A stretch of 64,000 nucleotides of DNA from JAAXVQ01 sp964604705 (GTDB taxonomy: Bacteria; Oederibacteriota; JAAXVQ01): assembly GCA_964604705.1 (NCBI GenBank), contig CAZSAP010000003.1:62001-126000 (forward strand), in the 5' to 3' direction. Positions 51,591-60,808 of the stretch are shown here, piece by piece (position 1 is the first letter of the stretch; each line of letters opens with the position of its first letter). The position numbers and the translations under genes were made by a program. The notes below the pieces were generated by a model. The model ran no database searches. It had not been told where the DNA came from and was given only the letters and a program-made list of their open reading frames with translations.

Positions 51591-52370
51591 TTAACGAATG
51601 GTGCGCGTGCTTGTCAAGGTCTGCGGCGCCCTGGCCACAAACCCCCAGTAGGCATCCCGTTCCCCCCGCACCCGATGTCCGCCGGGCAAGCCGACGGTAC
51701 GCACGTGGACCAACCCCGCTTGGGTTAAACTTTCCAAAATCACGCGACGCGGATACGCATGGTGCCGGTGCTCTTCCGGAATGTGCACCTTCCACGGAAC
51801 CCCTGCACGCTCCCGCGAACGGCTCTCAATCCAGATGCGGGCCACCTGTTTGCGCGCATTCCAGTCGCATTCCCACTCCGAGGCCCAATGCCGTCCCTGA
51901 AATACCTCATGCCCCTGGCTGTATTGCTGCTCCAAAAAATGGGGCGTGGCCATGTCAAACGTGAACATACCTCCGGGCCGAAGGTTCCGGCGCACATTGC
52001 GCAGACATTGCACCAGCGCCTTCTGCGTGGGCATATAGTTCATGCCGCCAAACACACAAAGGGCCAAGTCCACAGGCTCAGGCAACGTAAAGGTCCGCAA
52101 ATCCGCATGCAACACCCGGGCCTCCGGCAGACGCACGCGCGCCTGGGCCAACATGGCCGGAGCCGCATCCACCAAGTACAAGCGCTCAACCCGCCTCCTT
52201 AGCTTGAGCGCCGCTTCCCCCGTGCCGCAGGCCAAATCGGCCACCGCGCGCGGGGCCTGAGCACCCTGGGGGTATGCCTTTTTAAACCAGGCCCACCAAT
52301 AACGGACATAGCGTCCACCCATCATGACATCGTAGATGCCGGCAAAGTCGGAGTATCCGGGTTGCGGCAT
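51591..52370 (-). CDS. Class I SAM-dependent methyltransferase
   Basis: 259 residues. The SAM site is AVADLACGTGEAALKLRRR (about 43-61), followed by LYLVDAAPAMLAQARVRLPE (motif II) and DLALCVFGGMNYMPTQKALV; LRPGGMFTFDMATPHFLEQQ is the post-motif strand. The N-terminus (YSDFAGIYDVMMGG) is as in the small-molecule methyltransferase group. Substrate unknown. It lies 83 bp upstream of the ABC ATPase gene on the same strand, perhaps in one unit. The AT start context has no strong ribosome site. Confidence 0.82.
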   Translation of the reverse strand: MPQPGYSDFAGIYDVMMGGRYVRYWWAWFKKAYPQGAQAPRAVADLACGTGEAALKLRRRVERLYLVDAAPAMLAQARVRLPEARVLHADLRTFTLPEPVDLALCVFGGMNYMPTQKALVQCLRNVRRNLRPGGMFTFDMATPHFLEQQYSQGHEVFQGRHWASEWECDWNARKQVARIWIESRSRERAGVPWKVHIPEEHRHHAYPRRVILESLTQAGLVHVRTVGLPGGHRVRGERDAYWGFVARAPQTLTSTRTIR

Positions 52371-52434
52371 GCTAGGCCACGCCCCAAAACGCTCTTACGG
52401 ACACCCGTTGTTTTTTAAAAGTTCTCATAGGTGA

Positions 52435-53160
52435 TTATTTTTTTCCCGAACGACGTGCGGACGATTTCGGACGCGTCGGACGAACGCGCAGGGACGACGA
52501 CTTTGAACGCGAATCTTGGGCCGCCGCTAGAATCTTTTCTTGGCCCGCCACCAAGCCTAAGGTGGCGATCATTTTAAACGCCGCCTCCACGGACAGCGGC
52601 AGCACCGTCAAACGACGGCGAGATACCATGATGAGAAGCCCTTGGCTGGGAATAGGGGCTGCGGGAATAAACACCGTCTCCAAATCGGCCCCGCCTACCC
52701 GGCGGGCCCACTCGGCGGAGGACGTGGTTAAAAAGCCCAGGGTCCAAACCCCAGTACTTGGAAACTCCAGCATGACGACCGTCTTAAAGGCCATGCCTTC
52801 GCTGGCCGTAAACGCATCCACCAATTGCCGCATGCCACCATACAGATTCTGAATAAGCGGAACCGACTGCAGGAACTGATCTAAAAAATCCAACAAGCGC
52901 CGCCCCAGATAGTTGGAAGCGAACAAACCCGTCAGGCATATAAGCAGAAAGGTGGCCAAAATGCCAAACCCCGGAATTCGATTCCATGAGTCGGGTAAAT
53001 TGGCACCCAAAGCGCGGAGGATCTGAGCTCCGTACGGCGAGAGCCAGTTGTCGAGCAAATTGAATAAAAACACCAATACCGCCACGGTCACAACCATGGG
53101 AATAAGAATCAGCAAACCGGAAATGAATATCTTTTGGAATGTCTGTTTGTCCTTGGGCAT
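52435..53160 (-). CDS. DUF502 family membrane protein
   Basis: 241 residues, ATG 53160 with AGGAAA upstream. Two membrane helices: IFISGLLILIPMVVTVAVLV (about 11-30) and FGILATFLLICLTGLFASNY (about 65-84). The conserved block YLGRRLLDFLDQFLQSVPLI and IYGG-like NLYGGMRQLVDAF identify DUF502. A soluble domain with GVWTLGFLTT and VFIPAAPIPSQGLLIMVSR follows. The C-terminus is a basic Ser/Arg/Lys tail. Function unproven; family members occur widely in diderm bacteria and plants. Confidence 0.85.
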   Translation of the reverse strand: MPKDKQTFQKIFISGLLILIPMVVTVAVLVFLFNLLDNWLSPYGAQILRALGANLPDSWNRIPGFGILATFLLICLTGLFASNYLGRRLLDFLDQFLQSVPLIQNLYGGMRQLVDAFTASEGMAFKTVVMLEFPSTGVWTLGFLTTSSAEWARRVGGADLETVFIPAAPIPSQGLLIMVSRRRLTVLPLSVEAAFKMIATLGLVAGQEKILAAAQDSRSKSSSLRVRPTRPKSSARRSGKK

Positions 53161-53273
53161 GATGGCTTTCCTCAGTTTCTTGGAACTTGCAGGGAACCCA
53201 CGGGACTCCCTAATGTGGACATTCTATCCACCGTTCCTGCCTTACCTAAGCTAAGCGACGCTGACTGTTCGGG

Positions 53274-53699
53274 CTAATCGTCCAGCAGCAAATTCTCTTG
53301 GGTCTTCATGAGGGTGTGGGCGCCGGCCGGCCCAAAAATGGGTACAAACGCAATCACGGTGTACACCAGCCGGCTTTGCCATTTCCACCCTTGCATGACT
53401 GGGATCATCAGCCACAAGCACCACACCTGCATGGCCAAGGGCCAAAGCGACATAACCGCCAAGGTGGTCAAGGGCGCAAAAAGCGCTTGCGGGGTCAGCA
53501 ACGCGGCCGGGAGTCCGGCACCGGGCAGTCGGAAAACACTCAAGTAGACAACGGTCACCCACGGCTGGTGCGCCACCAACTTGCAGGCCAGCGAGAGCAA
53601 CACCAACGCCGTATCCACGGCCATTAAGGCGTACGCGGCCGCGGCGAAGGCCTGGCTTGCAACAAAACGACGACGGGTCACATCCATTGGGAGAGACAT
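53274..53699 (-). CDS. Small membrane protein of unknown function
   Basis: 141 residues. Three to four membrane helices (SQAFAAAAYALMAVDTALVL; LFAPLTTLAVMSLWPLAMQV; LVYTVIAFVPIFGPAGAHTL). The last resembles the short YTVIAFIPIVGPF turn of DUF-type two-helix proteins. It overlaps the HAD gene's end by 22 bp when started at 53699; Met-5 is another start. No family recognised. Confidence 0.55.
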   Translation of the reverse strand: MSLPMDVTRRRFVASQAFAAAAYALMAVDTALVLLSLACKLVAHQPWVTVVYLSVFRLPGAGLPAALLTPQALFAPLTTLAVMSLWPLAMQVWCLWLMIPVMQGWKWQSRLVYTVIAFVPIFGPAGAHTLMKTQENLLLDD

Positions 53700-54376
53700 G
53701 CGTTAAGCTTCTCGGTTTCATTGAAATTGGCCAGCACCACATCGGGAACAAATTCCGTAAATTCGTGCACACGATACGGCCCCGTGGCCACGGCCACCGT
53801 GCGTGCGCCGAGGGCCTGCCCGGCTTTAACATCCAAAGGCGTGTCTCCGACCACGACCACACGCTCCGGAGGCAAGGTGGTTCCCAAAAGCGCTTCGCCG
53901 CGTTGAACCCCTACGCGTAACAGTTCCGAACGCTCCAAGGCATCCGAACCGTACCCACCGAAACGAAAAAACGAATGCAGCTTGCCGTAGGTCAGTTTGA
54001 TGGCCGCACCTTTTTCCAAATTGCCCGTACCCAAGCCCAGCAGCATGTCCGGGGCGGCGCTGTACTTCTCCAAAAACGCCTGAATGCCCGGGAGGACCCG
54101 GAACCCCTCGGAGTGCGCCAATTCCAGAGGCAAAAGCTCCAAATACCGGTCAAACACCAGTTTCATTTCCTCGGGTGTCAGCTCAGAACCCCGAAACCAA
54201 CGCGCCACCCGATGGGCAATGGCCATGTCCGTCATGCCGGCCGGCGAGAACGTCCCCAGAGCGTTTTCCCATCCCATCACATCGTAAAAACCCCGGTTCA
54301 TGGCGCGTACACCTGCGCCGTTGGTTCGGATGAGCGTCCCGTCCACATCAAACAAAACCAGCAAAGGTAAGGTCAT
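53678..54376 (-). CDS. HAD-superfamily phosphatase (phosphoglycolate phosphatase-like)
   Basis: About 232 residues from ATG 54376, whose A is shared with the last base of the upstream TGA stop. Motif I LVLFDVDGTLIRTNGAG, motif II GLGTGNLEKG (Thr), motif III Lys in IKLTYGKL, motif IV VVVGDTPLDVKAGQALGART. A helical cap domain sits between I and II (C1 type), as in Gph. Probable substrates are small phosphate esters. The exact one is not shown. Confidence 0.85.
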   Translation of the reverse strand: MTLPLLVLFDVDGTLIRTNGAGVRAMNRGFYDVMGWENALGTFSPAGMTDMAIAHRVARWFRGSELTPEEMKLVFDRYLELLPLELAHSEGFRVLPGIQAFLEKYSAAPDMLLGLGTGNLEKGAAIKLTYGKLHSFFRFGGYGSDALERSELLRVGVQRGEALLGTTLPPERVVVVGDTPLDVKAGQALGARTVAVATGPYRVHEFTEFVPDVVLANFNETEKLNACLSQWM

Positions 54377-55983
54377 CAAAAATACGCTCCTAATCCGAAA
54401 TGAACTTGCTGACTGCGCGAAGGGCGCTCCAAGGTCCGATCCGAAAGCCGGAGTGTCCCCGACTGAAACGAGTCATCGGCCGTCCACCCCACCTGCCAAA
54501 ACATCCCACTCTCACCGCCCAAGGCCAGGGCCGCGCTGCCAAACCAAGCCTGCCCTTGATCCACATCCGAAAATCCCGCCTGGTTCATGGCGCGGTGACG
54601 ATACCCTGGACCGGCCCCCAGCTTGAGTTGCATCCACGGTCCGCCCCACTCCCAGCGAATCAAGCCTACGACCTGCAGCGCACCGCCCCACTCGTTAACT
54701 GCCAGGTCGGCGTTTATGGGTGCGGACTCCAGACCTTCGGCCTGGGTGGAGAGCACTTGCAAATGCGGGGAGACACCCACGCCCGTGCGCAGGACCTCAC
54801 CCCACGTGGTGTCCCAAAAGGTCTGGGTCCAATCCACGTTAAGCACCAGTGTATCCAATTGTTCGTCGCGTATCAACCCTTGACCACGCCAACCGGCGGC
54901 CGCGTTTTGCAGACCGTACCCCACGGCCACAATCAGATCGCGCGCCATGGGACCGGTTTCCGGCAGCTGTACTTCCGGTGGTGCAAAGGTGCCGGTCCCG
55001 ATGATCGGACGATCCACCCGCTCGGCAATGAACCTGCGTCGTTCCGAGTCGTTACGCCGCGTGGCGGTCACGTACGTTTGTTCGCCACTGGTCTGATGGT
55101 TCAGCATCAATAAGTTTAGAAAGATGAGCGCACCCGTCAGATTGCCGGCCCGGGCCTGATGCTGCGAGGCCGAGAGAAAGCCCAGGGTGCCTAAAAGATA
55201 AATGGTCTCCGAGAGCAAAGCCCGCGAGGATTCACGCAGACCGGGCTCTAAAATTTCCTCACCCCACCCCGGAAACACGGTTGAGAGATGCGCCACCGCC
55301 CGGGGCGAAAACCAGCGCACATCCTGAGCCTCCGAGGCTTCGTTGGCCAAAGGATGCGCCCGATGCTCGGCCCAAAACGTTTGAAACCCGACCGTCGAAT
55401 CATCGTCCGGTGTAAGCAGGCGTTGTTCCCAAAGTCCTTGATACGCAGCCCATCCGGCCAAGAGCCCCTCGGGATGCCGCTGCACGAAGGCGTGAAGATG
55501 TTCGGGAGAAATAGGTTCCTGAGGAGCTGCCGCCGCGGCCAACACCAATTCAAACCATTCGCTCCAGTCGGCTGTTGGAGCCTCGGTGCGGGCCAAATGC
55601 AATCCCACCTGTACCAAGCGGGACCACTCTGGATCCGTGTCCACCTCGCTGATCACCGGTGTAGGATCGGGCACCGTGGGCAACACGGACAAGAGCGTAC
55701 TCTTGGGGAAAAAGGTCTTCAGGTATTGGCGTACCTGAGCGGCCTTTTCAGCCTGGCCCAGGGCCTCACGCGCCTCGGCCAACACAAACAAATCCAGATC
55801 CCGATACCGCACCAGGGCCTTGCCCGTAGGGGTCGTCCCTGCCGCCAAACCACACGCTGTGAAAATACGCGCAGGCACGGAGGTCGGCTCAGCCGCCTGC
55901 GCATGCCCCGCGGACAAGATTAGGCTCAAACTGAGTAGACTGCCCAGCAACCAGCTCTCTATGCCCCCAAGGCAACGCTGCAT
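54376..55983 (-). CDS. Predicted outer-membrane protein with helical N-terminal half and C-terminal barrel
   Basis: 535 residues. Signal peptide (WLLGSLLSLSLILSAGHAQA, cleaved before AEP). Residues about 60-300 are helical with a TPR-like feel (DLDLFVLAEAREALGQAEKA, HLHAFVQRHPEGLLAGWAAY). The last 200 residues alternate polar and hydrophobic positions, contain many Gly/Trp/Tyr (GALQVVGLIRWEWGGPWMQL), and end with a terminal Phe (FGLGAYF), the outer-membrane insertion signature. No family recognised. Its TGA overlaps the HAD gene start, so the two are coupled. Confidence 0.65.
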   Translation of the reverse strand: MQRCLGGIESWLLGSLLSLSLILSAGHAQAAEPTSVPARIFTACGLAAGTTPTGKALVRYRDLDLFVLAEAREALGQAEKAAQVRQYLKTFFPKSTLLSVLPTVPDPTPVISEVDTDPEWSRLVQVGLHLARTEAPTADWSEWFELVLAAAAAPQEPISPEHLHAFVQRHPEGLLAGWAAYQGLWEQRLLTPDDDSTVGFQTFWAEHRAHPLANEASEAQDVRWFSPRAVAHLSTVFPGWGEEILEPGLRESSRALLSETIYLLGTLGFLSASQHQARAGNLTGALIFLNLLMLNHQTSGEQTYVTATRRNDSERRRFIAERVDRPIIGTGTFAPPEVQLPETGPMARDLIVAVGYGLQNAAAGWRGQGLIRDEQLDTLVLNVDWTQTFWDTTWGEVLRTGVGVSPHLQVLSTQAEGLESAPINADLAVNEWGGALQVVGLIRWEWGGPWMQLKLGAGPGYRHRAMNQAGFSDVDQGQAWFGSAALALGGESGMFWQVGWTADDSFQSGTLRLSDRTLERPSRSQQVHFGLGAYF

Positions 55984-56027
55984 CCCTTCATCCTTTTCCC
56001 GAGATCCCGAACAACCACTCGCAGCCT

Positions 56028-56112
56028 ATAAACGATTGTCATTTCGAGGAGCTTTAGCGACGAAACATCCGAGAACAGACCTCTTGCTTCGCTCGAAATG
56101 ACAATCGTTTAT
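56028..56112. repeat. 85-bp hairpin repeat with 21-bp perfect arms
   Basis: Arms ATAAACGATTGTCATTTCGAG (56028-56048, here 21 bp) and its exact complement at 56092-56112. The arms with GCTTTAGCGACGAAACATCC and CTTGCTTCGCTCG inside resemble the TGTCATTTCGAG-type dispersed repeats met in many bacterial genomes. It lies in the 176-bp gap between the outer-membrane protein gene and phoH. It may also act as a terminator-like hairpin for phoH. Confidence 0.75.
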
Positions 56113-56159
56113 TCTAAACCGAATCGCCGTAAAAATTATTCAATCAACGTTTTCACGAT

Positions 56160-57476
56160 CTATAATATCTTAGCCGCCAACGCCGCCAGCTGGGAACGCT
56201 CACTCTTGTACAAGGTAACGTGCCCGGCCAAAGCCTGATTCTTAAACGACTCCACCAAATAGGTCAACCCATTGGAATTGGAATCCAAATAGGGATTGTC
56301 AATCTGGTACGGATCGCCGGTCAGCACCACCTTGGTTTCATCCCCGGCACGCGAGACAATGGTCTTCACTTCGTGCGGCGTCAGGTTCTGCGCTTCATCG
56401 ATGATGATGAATTGCTTGGGCAACGTACGTCCGCGAATATAGGTCACGGCCTCGAGGACAATCTTACCGGTTTCGAGCATGTAGCGCAGCGTGCCTTCGC
56501 CGGTCTCGCCCGAATCCCCGTTTTGATCCATCAAAAATTCCAGGTTGTCAAAAATCGGCTGCATCCAGGGGGAAAGCTTTTCTTCCTTGGAGCCGGGAAG
56601 AAACCCTATGTCACGCCCCAAGGGGATAACCGGACGGCTCACCAAGATCTTGCGGTAGGCTTTTTCATCCAAGGTCTTGCGCAAGGCTGCGGCCACCGCC
56701 AACAAGGTCTTCCCGGTTCCGGCCGGACCGACCAGTGTCACCAACGGAACCTTATCGTCCATCAGCAGCTCCATGGCCAGCTTCTGTTGTAGGTTTTTCG
56801 CCTTAATGCCCCAGATCTCCTGATCGCAGTCATTGAGTGGAACCAAAATTTTTTCCGGCCACATGACCTTGCCCACCGCACTTTGCGACCCTCCGCCCGC
56901 GTCTTTTAAGATCACAAACTGATTGGGGCAGAGGTCCTCGGTGGTGTTGCTCAAATTCAAGCGTTTGTCGTTAAAAAATTTGTTGATGTCCTCCACCGGC
57001 ACTTGCAGCTTGGTCACACCGGAATAGAGTTCCTCAATCTTGACTTTGTTCTTTTCAAAATCCTCGGCCGTAATGCCCAAGGCATCGGACTTGACGCGCA
57101 TGTTCACGTCTTTGGTGACAATGCGCACATCTTCGCCCGTGCGTTCTTTCAGGGCCAAGGCGAGCGCGATGATCTGATTGTCAATCTTGCGCGGATCGAG
57201 TCCGGGCAGACGGTGCTCGGGAAACTCCACCAATACCTGGAGCACCCCGCCGTTTTCCATCTTCACACCCTGGGCGATGGACCCTTGGGCGCGCAATCCG
57301 TCGATGAAGCGCGAAACTGCCCGCGCGTGTTTCCCTTTTTCATCGTTGAGTTTCTTAAACTGATCCATCTCCTCCAATGCGCCGATGGGAATGATCACCC
57401 GATTGTCCCCGAACGACGTTATCGCCTGCGGGTTGTGCAAAAGAACGTTGGTGTCCAACAAGAAGGTTTTAATCAT
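56160..57476 (-). CDS. PhoH family protein with N-terminal PIN domain (PhoH2/YlaK type)
   Basis: 438 residues, ATG 57476 with GGAG upstream. PIN nuclease domain first (FLLDTNVLLHNPQAITSFG, IIPIGALEEMDQFKK, DVRIVTKDVNMRVK give the acidic cluster). Then the PhoH ATPase: Walker A VTLVGPAGTGKTLLAVAAAL (about 248-267), FIIIDEAQNLTPHEVKTIV (Walker B) and VVLTGDPYQIDNPYLD. PhoH2 proteins combine RNA unwinding and cleavage. Length agrees with the family. It stands apart from its neighbours by 66-180 bp. Confidence 0.93.
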   Translation of the reverse strand: MIKTFLLDTNVLLHNPQAITSFGDNRVIIPIGALEEMDQFKKLNDEKGKHARAVSRFIDGLRAQGSIAQGVKMENGGVLQVLVEFPEHRLPGLDPRKIDNQIIALALALKERTGEDVRIVTKDVNMRVKSDALGITAEDFEKNKVKIEELYSGVTKLQVPVEDINKFFNDKRLNLSNTTEDLCPNQFVILKDAGGGSQSAVGKVMWPEKILVPLNDCDQEIWGIKAKNLQQKLAMELLMDDKVPLVTLVGPAGTGKTLLAVAAALRKTLDEKAYRKILVSRPVIPLGRDIGFLPGSKEEKLSPWMQPIFDNLEFLMDQNGDSGETGEGTLRYMLETGKIVLEAVTYIRGRTLPKQFIIIDEAQNLTPHEVKTIVSRAGDETKVVLTGDPYQIDNPYLDSNSNGLTYLVESFKNQALAGHVTLYKSERSQLAALAAKIL

Positions 57477-57542
57477 GGTGGTGACAGCTCCTTTGGTTTA
57501 ACCCTTCCGCCTCGCAGAGGAGGACGGTCTTCTGTACGCGAC

Positions 57543-58463
57543 TTAGCGCACTTTCTCCAGCCATTGGTAGGTATCCTCGCGTTCCCCCTTTAGAATCCCG
57601 AAGTAGGCATCCTGAATCGCCTTGGTAATCGGTCCCCGCGTGCCTTCACCCACAGGCAAATTGTCCACCTTGGCAATGGGTGTAATCTCGGCCGCCGTGC
57701 CGGTCATGAACGCTTCGTCGGCCACATAGAGGCTCTCGCGCGGCAGCACGTGCTGGCGCACTTCGTACCCGAGCTCCCGCGCCAATTGAAACACGCAATG
57801 CCGGGTGATGCCCGGCAAAATGCTCGAGGACGACGGCGGCGTGAAGAGCACCCCGTTTTTAACAATGAAGATGTTCTCGCCCGAACCTTCGGAAATGTAA
57901 CCGAACGAATCCAGTGCGATGCCTTCTTCAAATCCGTCGGCCAAGGCCTCAAGTTTGATCAACTGGGAATTCATGTAATTGGCCGCGACTTTCGCCATGG
58001 AAGGCATGGTGTTCGGCGCCGGACGGTTCCAGGAAGAAATGCGAACCGAAACTCCGTTTTGCAACCCTTCCTCCCCCAGATACGCCCCCCACTCCCAAGC
58101 GGCCACGGCTGTAACCATGGGGCACTTGAGCGGATTCACGCCGAGGGAATGATAGCCCCGGAACGCAAACGGACGGATATAGCCCGAGGTCAGATCGTTG
58201 GCTTTTACGGTTTCCTTGATGGCCTCGCATATCTGATCGACCGTATACGGAATGGGCATGCGATAAATCTTGGCCGATTCAAAGAGGCGCTTCACATGCT
58301 CACGCATGCGCAGGATAAAAGAACCTTTCGGATTGGCGTACATGCGCAATCCGTCAAACGCACAGGTTCCGTAATGCACCACATGCGAGAGTACGTGAAT
58401 GTTGGCTTCGTTCCACGGCACCAGTTTGCCGTCCATCCAAATAACTTTTCCCGGAAATGCCAT
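57543..58463 (-). CDS. ilvE: Branched-chain amino acid aminotransferase
   Basis: 306 residues, typical for the fold-type IV PLP family. HYGTCAFDGLRMYANPKGSF opens the active site; the PLP lysine lies in TMPSMAKVAANYMNS (about residue 159-161); EEGIALDSFGYISEGSGENI and GITRHCVFQLARELGYEVRQ contact the phosphate and substrate. It interconverts Leu/Ile/Val and their keto acids with glutamate. The motif set fits IlvE better than D-amino-acid transaminase or PabC. It stands alone here. Confidence 0.9.
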   Translation of the reverse strand: MAFPGKVIWMDGKLVPWNEANIHVLSHVVHYGTCAFDGLRMYANPKGSFILRMREHVKRLFESAKIYRMPIPYTVDQICEAIKETVKANDLTSGYIRPFAFRGYHSLGVNPLKCPMVTAVAAWEWGAYLGEEGLQNGVSVRISSWNRPAPNTMPSMAKVAANYMNSQLIKLEALADGFEEGIALDSFGYISEGSGENIFIVKNGVLFTPPSSSSILPGITRHCVFQLARELGYEVRQHVLPRESLYVADEAFMTGTAAEITPIAKVDNLPVGEGTRGPITKAIQDAYFGILKGEREDTYQWLEKVR

Positions 58464-58502
58464 AACGTGTCTTGCCTCCTGATATGGTTAAAATAAATCC
58501 TA

Positions 58503-58874
58503 CTAGGCCCCCTGCTGCAACCAGAGGGCTTCGAACTCTCGCAAAATCTCCAAATGTTCCTCGGCAATGTCCTCAAAGGCAAACCCGGCATGAAACTGAC
58601 CGTCTTCGCCACGCTGATCCGAGGACCAGACAATGGTCCCCATGGCCTCCACCCAACGCGGAGCGTTCGGATCGGTCAGGTGCATTTTTATGCGTATGCG
58701 CGTCCCCATGGCCAATGGCTCTTCCAGGCAGAGTAACAACCCACCCCGCGACACATTGCCCGTGTGCGCCGAAACGGGTTGAGTGTGCAAGTCATGCTGG
58801 TAGACAATCGGAAGATCCACCCGAAAACGCGGAAAAATTCTGCGTTCAAATTCCACTTTTCCCTGCTTCAGCAT
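58503..58874 (-). CDS. PilZ-domain protein (predicted c-di-GMP receptor)
   Basis: About 123 residues from ATG 58874, behind GGGAGGG. Motif RRIFPRFRV (RxxxR) at about 12-19 and GNVSRGGLLLCLEEPL (NxSxxG) at about 40. Both arms of the c-di-GMP site look intact. It lies 39 bp before ilvE and is likely cotranscribed with it. Single domain, so it probably acts on a partner by binding. Confidence 0.85.
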   Translation of the reverse strand: MLKQGKVEFERRIFPRFRVDLPIVYQHDLHTQPVSAHTGNVSRGGLLLCLEEPLAMGTRIRIKMHLTDPNAPRWVEAMGTIVWSSDQRGEDGQFHAGFAFEDIAEEHLEILREFEALWLQQGA

Positions 58875-58935
58875 TGGGCGTCCCTCCCTTTGCAACACGC
58901 GTTTGGCGACCCGGTGTTACCGAGCCCATTCTGTT

Positions 58936-60300
58936 TTAAGACAAACCCTCAACCAGCTTGACGTTTTCCAAGGCCTCGCGGCGAGCCTGACGCAAGGTTT
59001 GAATCCAGCGTCGTTCAGGCGCATCCTGCGCCGCGTGCCGCGTGGGATGCCAGCGTCCGTCATCTTGGGCACCGTTTACTTGAATCAAAGAACGTTCCAA
59101 TTTTTCCAACACCTCAATGGCCAGAACCTGCTTAAAATCCAGAGCCGGAACATACGCCAGCTCCGTGCCCCCGGCCACGGGAACCAAATACCCCAAAGCC
59201 ATAAGTTCTTTGAGCATCTGCTCGGCGTGCCGCAGTGGCACATGCTGCTGACGTGCCAGGGTGTCGGCGGTCCAGGGTGTTCCACCCTGACTAAATTTTA
59301 TATGAATTTCCCGTAAAAAGCCCCAAGCCAGTTCCACACGTGCCAAAAAGTTAAGTTCGCCGCATTTCCTTTCCCGGCGATAGGAATTCACATTCTGCAG
59401 AGCAAAGGTCAATTCCGCGCCAAAGAGCACAATCACCCAGGAAATATAAATCCAAACCAGCATCACGGGTAACTGGGCGAACGTTCCGTAGATGGCGTTG
59501 TACTTGGAGACACCCACTTGAAAGGTGATGTAAAACCACTGCACCCCTTGCCACACCGTACCGGTCAACACCCCAGCCATCAGGGCCGGCGCCAGCCGCA
59601 CCTTGGTGTTGGGCAAAAACATAAATAAAAAGGTGAGCACAAACCAGACGGCCGCAAAGGGCAAAAGTTGAAGCAAAAAGACCACCAACGAACCCACGCC
59701 CGGCTGAAACTTGAGCCAGGTCACAATGGTCATGCTCTTAAGCGTGGCTGTGGCCGAAAGCGCCAAAAGTAAAAAGAGCGGGGTGACCAACATGAGCGCC
59801 AAATAGTCGGAAAACTTCCGAAGGTACGAACGCTGTTGCGTGATGCTCCAAATATCATTAAAGGCACTTTCAATATTATCGAGCACCAAGATCACGCTCA
59901 AGATCAGGAGGATCAACCCCAAGGCGCCCAGCGATCCCACATTGACCTTGTCGATGTAGTGCATCAACTGCGAGACGGTTTCTTGCGAACCCACGGCCAC
60001 GCGTTCCAGGAGAATGGGTTCAAGGCGCCGCTGCACGCCCATGCCTTTGAGCACCGCAAACATAAACGCCAGGAGCGGAACAATGGACAGCATGGTCGAG
60101 TAGGTCAGGGCACTGGCGCGCAGCATGAGGCGATCCTTGAAAAAACGTTCGCCCACCAAGACCAGGACTTGCACCACTTGCACCAAGGATTTGCGGGCGC
60201 GTGTCAGTTCCGAAAAATCAAAGCGCCACACATCCTCGGTGAAAAACTTCCGCCAGTGTTCCCACCGGGAGCCCGTATGTTTGGATGTCTCTGCCGTCAT
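58936..60300 (-). CDS. YihY/BrkB-type membrane protein with a C-terminal winged-helix region
   Basis: 454 residues, ATG 60300 with GGAAGAGG. About six helices. Conserved YihY blocks: RASALTYSTMLSIVPLLAFM (about 63-82), LGALGLILLILSVILVLDNI, ESAFNDIWSITQQRSYLRKF, LTFLFMFLPNTKVRLAPALM, YNAIYGTFAQLPVMLVWIYI, GAELTFALQN. The last 130 residues are soluble with a winged-helix-like part (WTADTLARQQHVPLRHAEQM). Despite the old name tRNA-processing RNase BN, the role is unknown. The Cterminal extension is a feature of one subgroup. Confidence 0.85.
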   Translation of the reverse strand: MTAETSKHTGSRWEHWRKFFTEDVWRFDFSELTRARKSLVQVVQVLVLVGERFFKDRLMLRASALTYSTMLSIVPLLAFMFAVLKGMGVQRRLEPILLERVAVGSQETVSQLMHYIDKVNVGSLGALGLILLILSVILVLDNIESAFNDIWSITQQRSYLRKFSDYLALMLVTPLFLLLALSATATLKSMTIVTWLKFQPGVGSLVVFLLQLLPFAAVWFVLTFLFMFLPNTKVRLAPALMAGVLTGTVWQGVQWFYITFQVGVSKYNAIYGTFAQLPVMLVWIYISWVIVLFGAELTFALQNVNSYRRERKCGELNFLARVELAWGFLREIHIKFSQGGTPWTADTLARQQHVPLRHAEQMLKELMALGYLVPVAGGTELAYVPALDFKQVLAIEVLEKLERSLIQVNGAQDDGRWHPTRHAAQDAPERRWIQTLRQARREALENVKLVEGLS

Positions 60301-60334
60301 AGACCCTCTTCCATTCCAGCTGACGCTGCGTCGA

Positions 60335-60775
60335 TCAATAGTTCATGGTGGTCCCGGCCTGATACAGGCGGTACTCCACCAAAAACTTCTTAAGCCGTTC
60401 GCGACTCTGTCCGTCCGTATCCAGAAATTGCACACCCACCAGGTAGTTGCCCGGCCCCTCGGGCTTGCACCAAGCCACACGGGCCAGCACACTCACCCCG
60501 GAACAAGGCACGGCGGAAAAATCCGGCAACTCCGTATCCGGCACCTTGCTCCCCGGACTCGGCAATTGCAAGGTCACCATGATCATCTGATTCTTGGTAA
60601 GATTTTGGCGGCTGCGCATGGCCAACCCGCCCGAACCTACATCTTCTGCCAAATGCGATTCCGCCGGAGCCACGCGATCCTTGGACAGACACTGATAGCT
60701 GACCTTAAGCTTCACGGGTTTGCGTGGAAAACGCCGACGTTCGGCTTCAGCCTCACCTTTATACAGTTTGTCCAT
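60335..60775 (-). CDS. PilZ-domain protein, divergent motif
   Basis: 146 residues, ATG 60775 with AGGAGG upstream. The N-terminal RRRFPRKPVKLKVSYQ holds the RxxxR arm. The second motif reads EDVGSGGLAM, where the usual Ser of D/N-x-S-x-x-G is Gly, so c-di-GMP binding may be weaker or lost. It precedes the YihY gene by 34 bp. Third PilZ protein in this window. Confidence 0.78.
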   Translation of the reverse strand: MDKLYKGEAEAERRRFPRKPVKLKVSYQCLSKDRVAPAESHLAEDVGSGGLAMRSRQNLTKNQMIMVTLQLPSPGSKVPDTELPDFSAVPCSGVSVLARVAWCKPEGPGNYLVGVQFLDTDGQSRERLKKFLVEYRLYQAGTTMNY

Positions 60776-60808
60776 GGTCGTGCCTCCTGGCCGAGTGCGC
60801 TTGAATCC

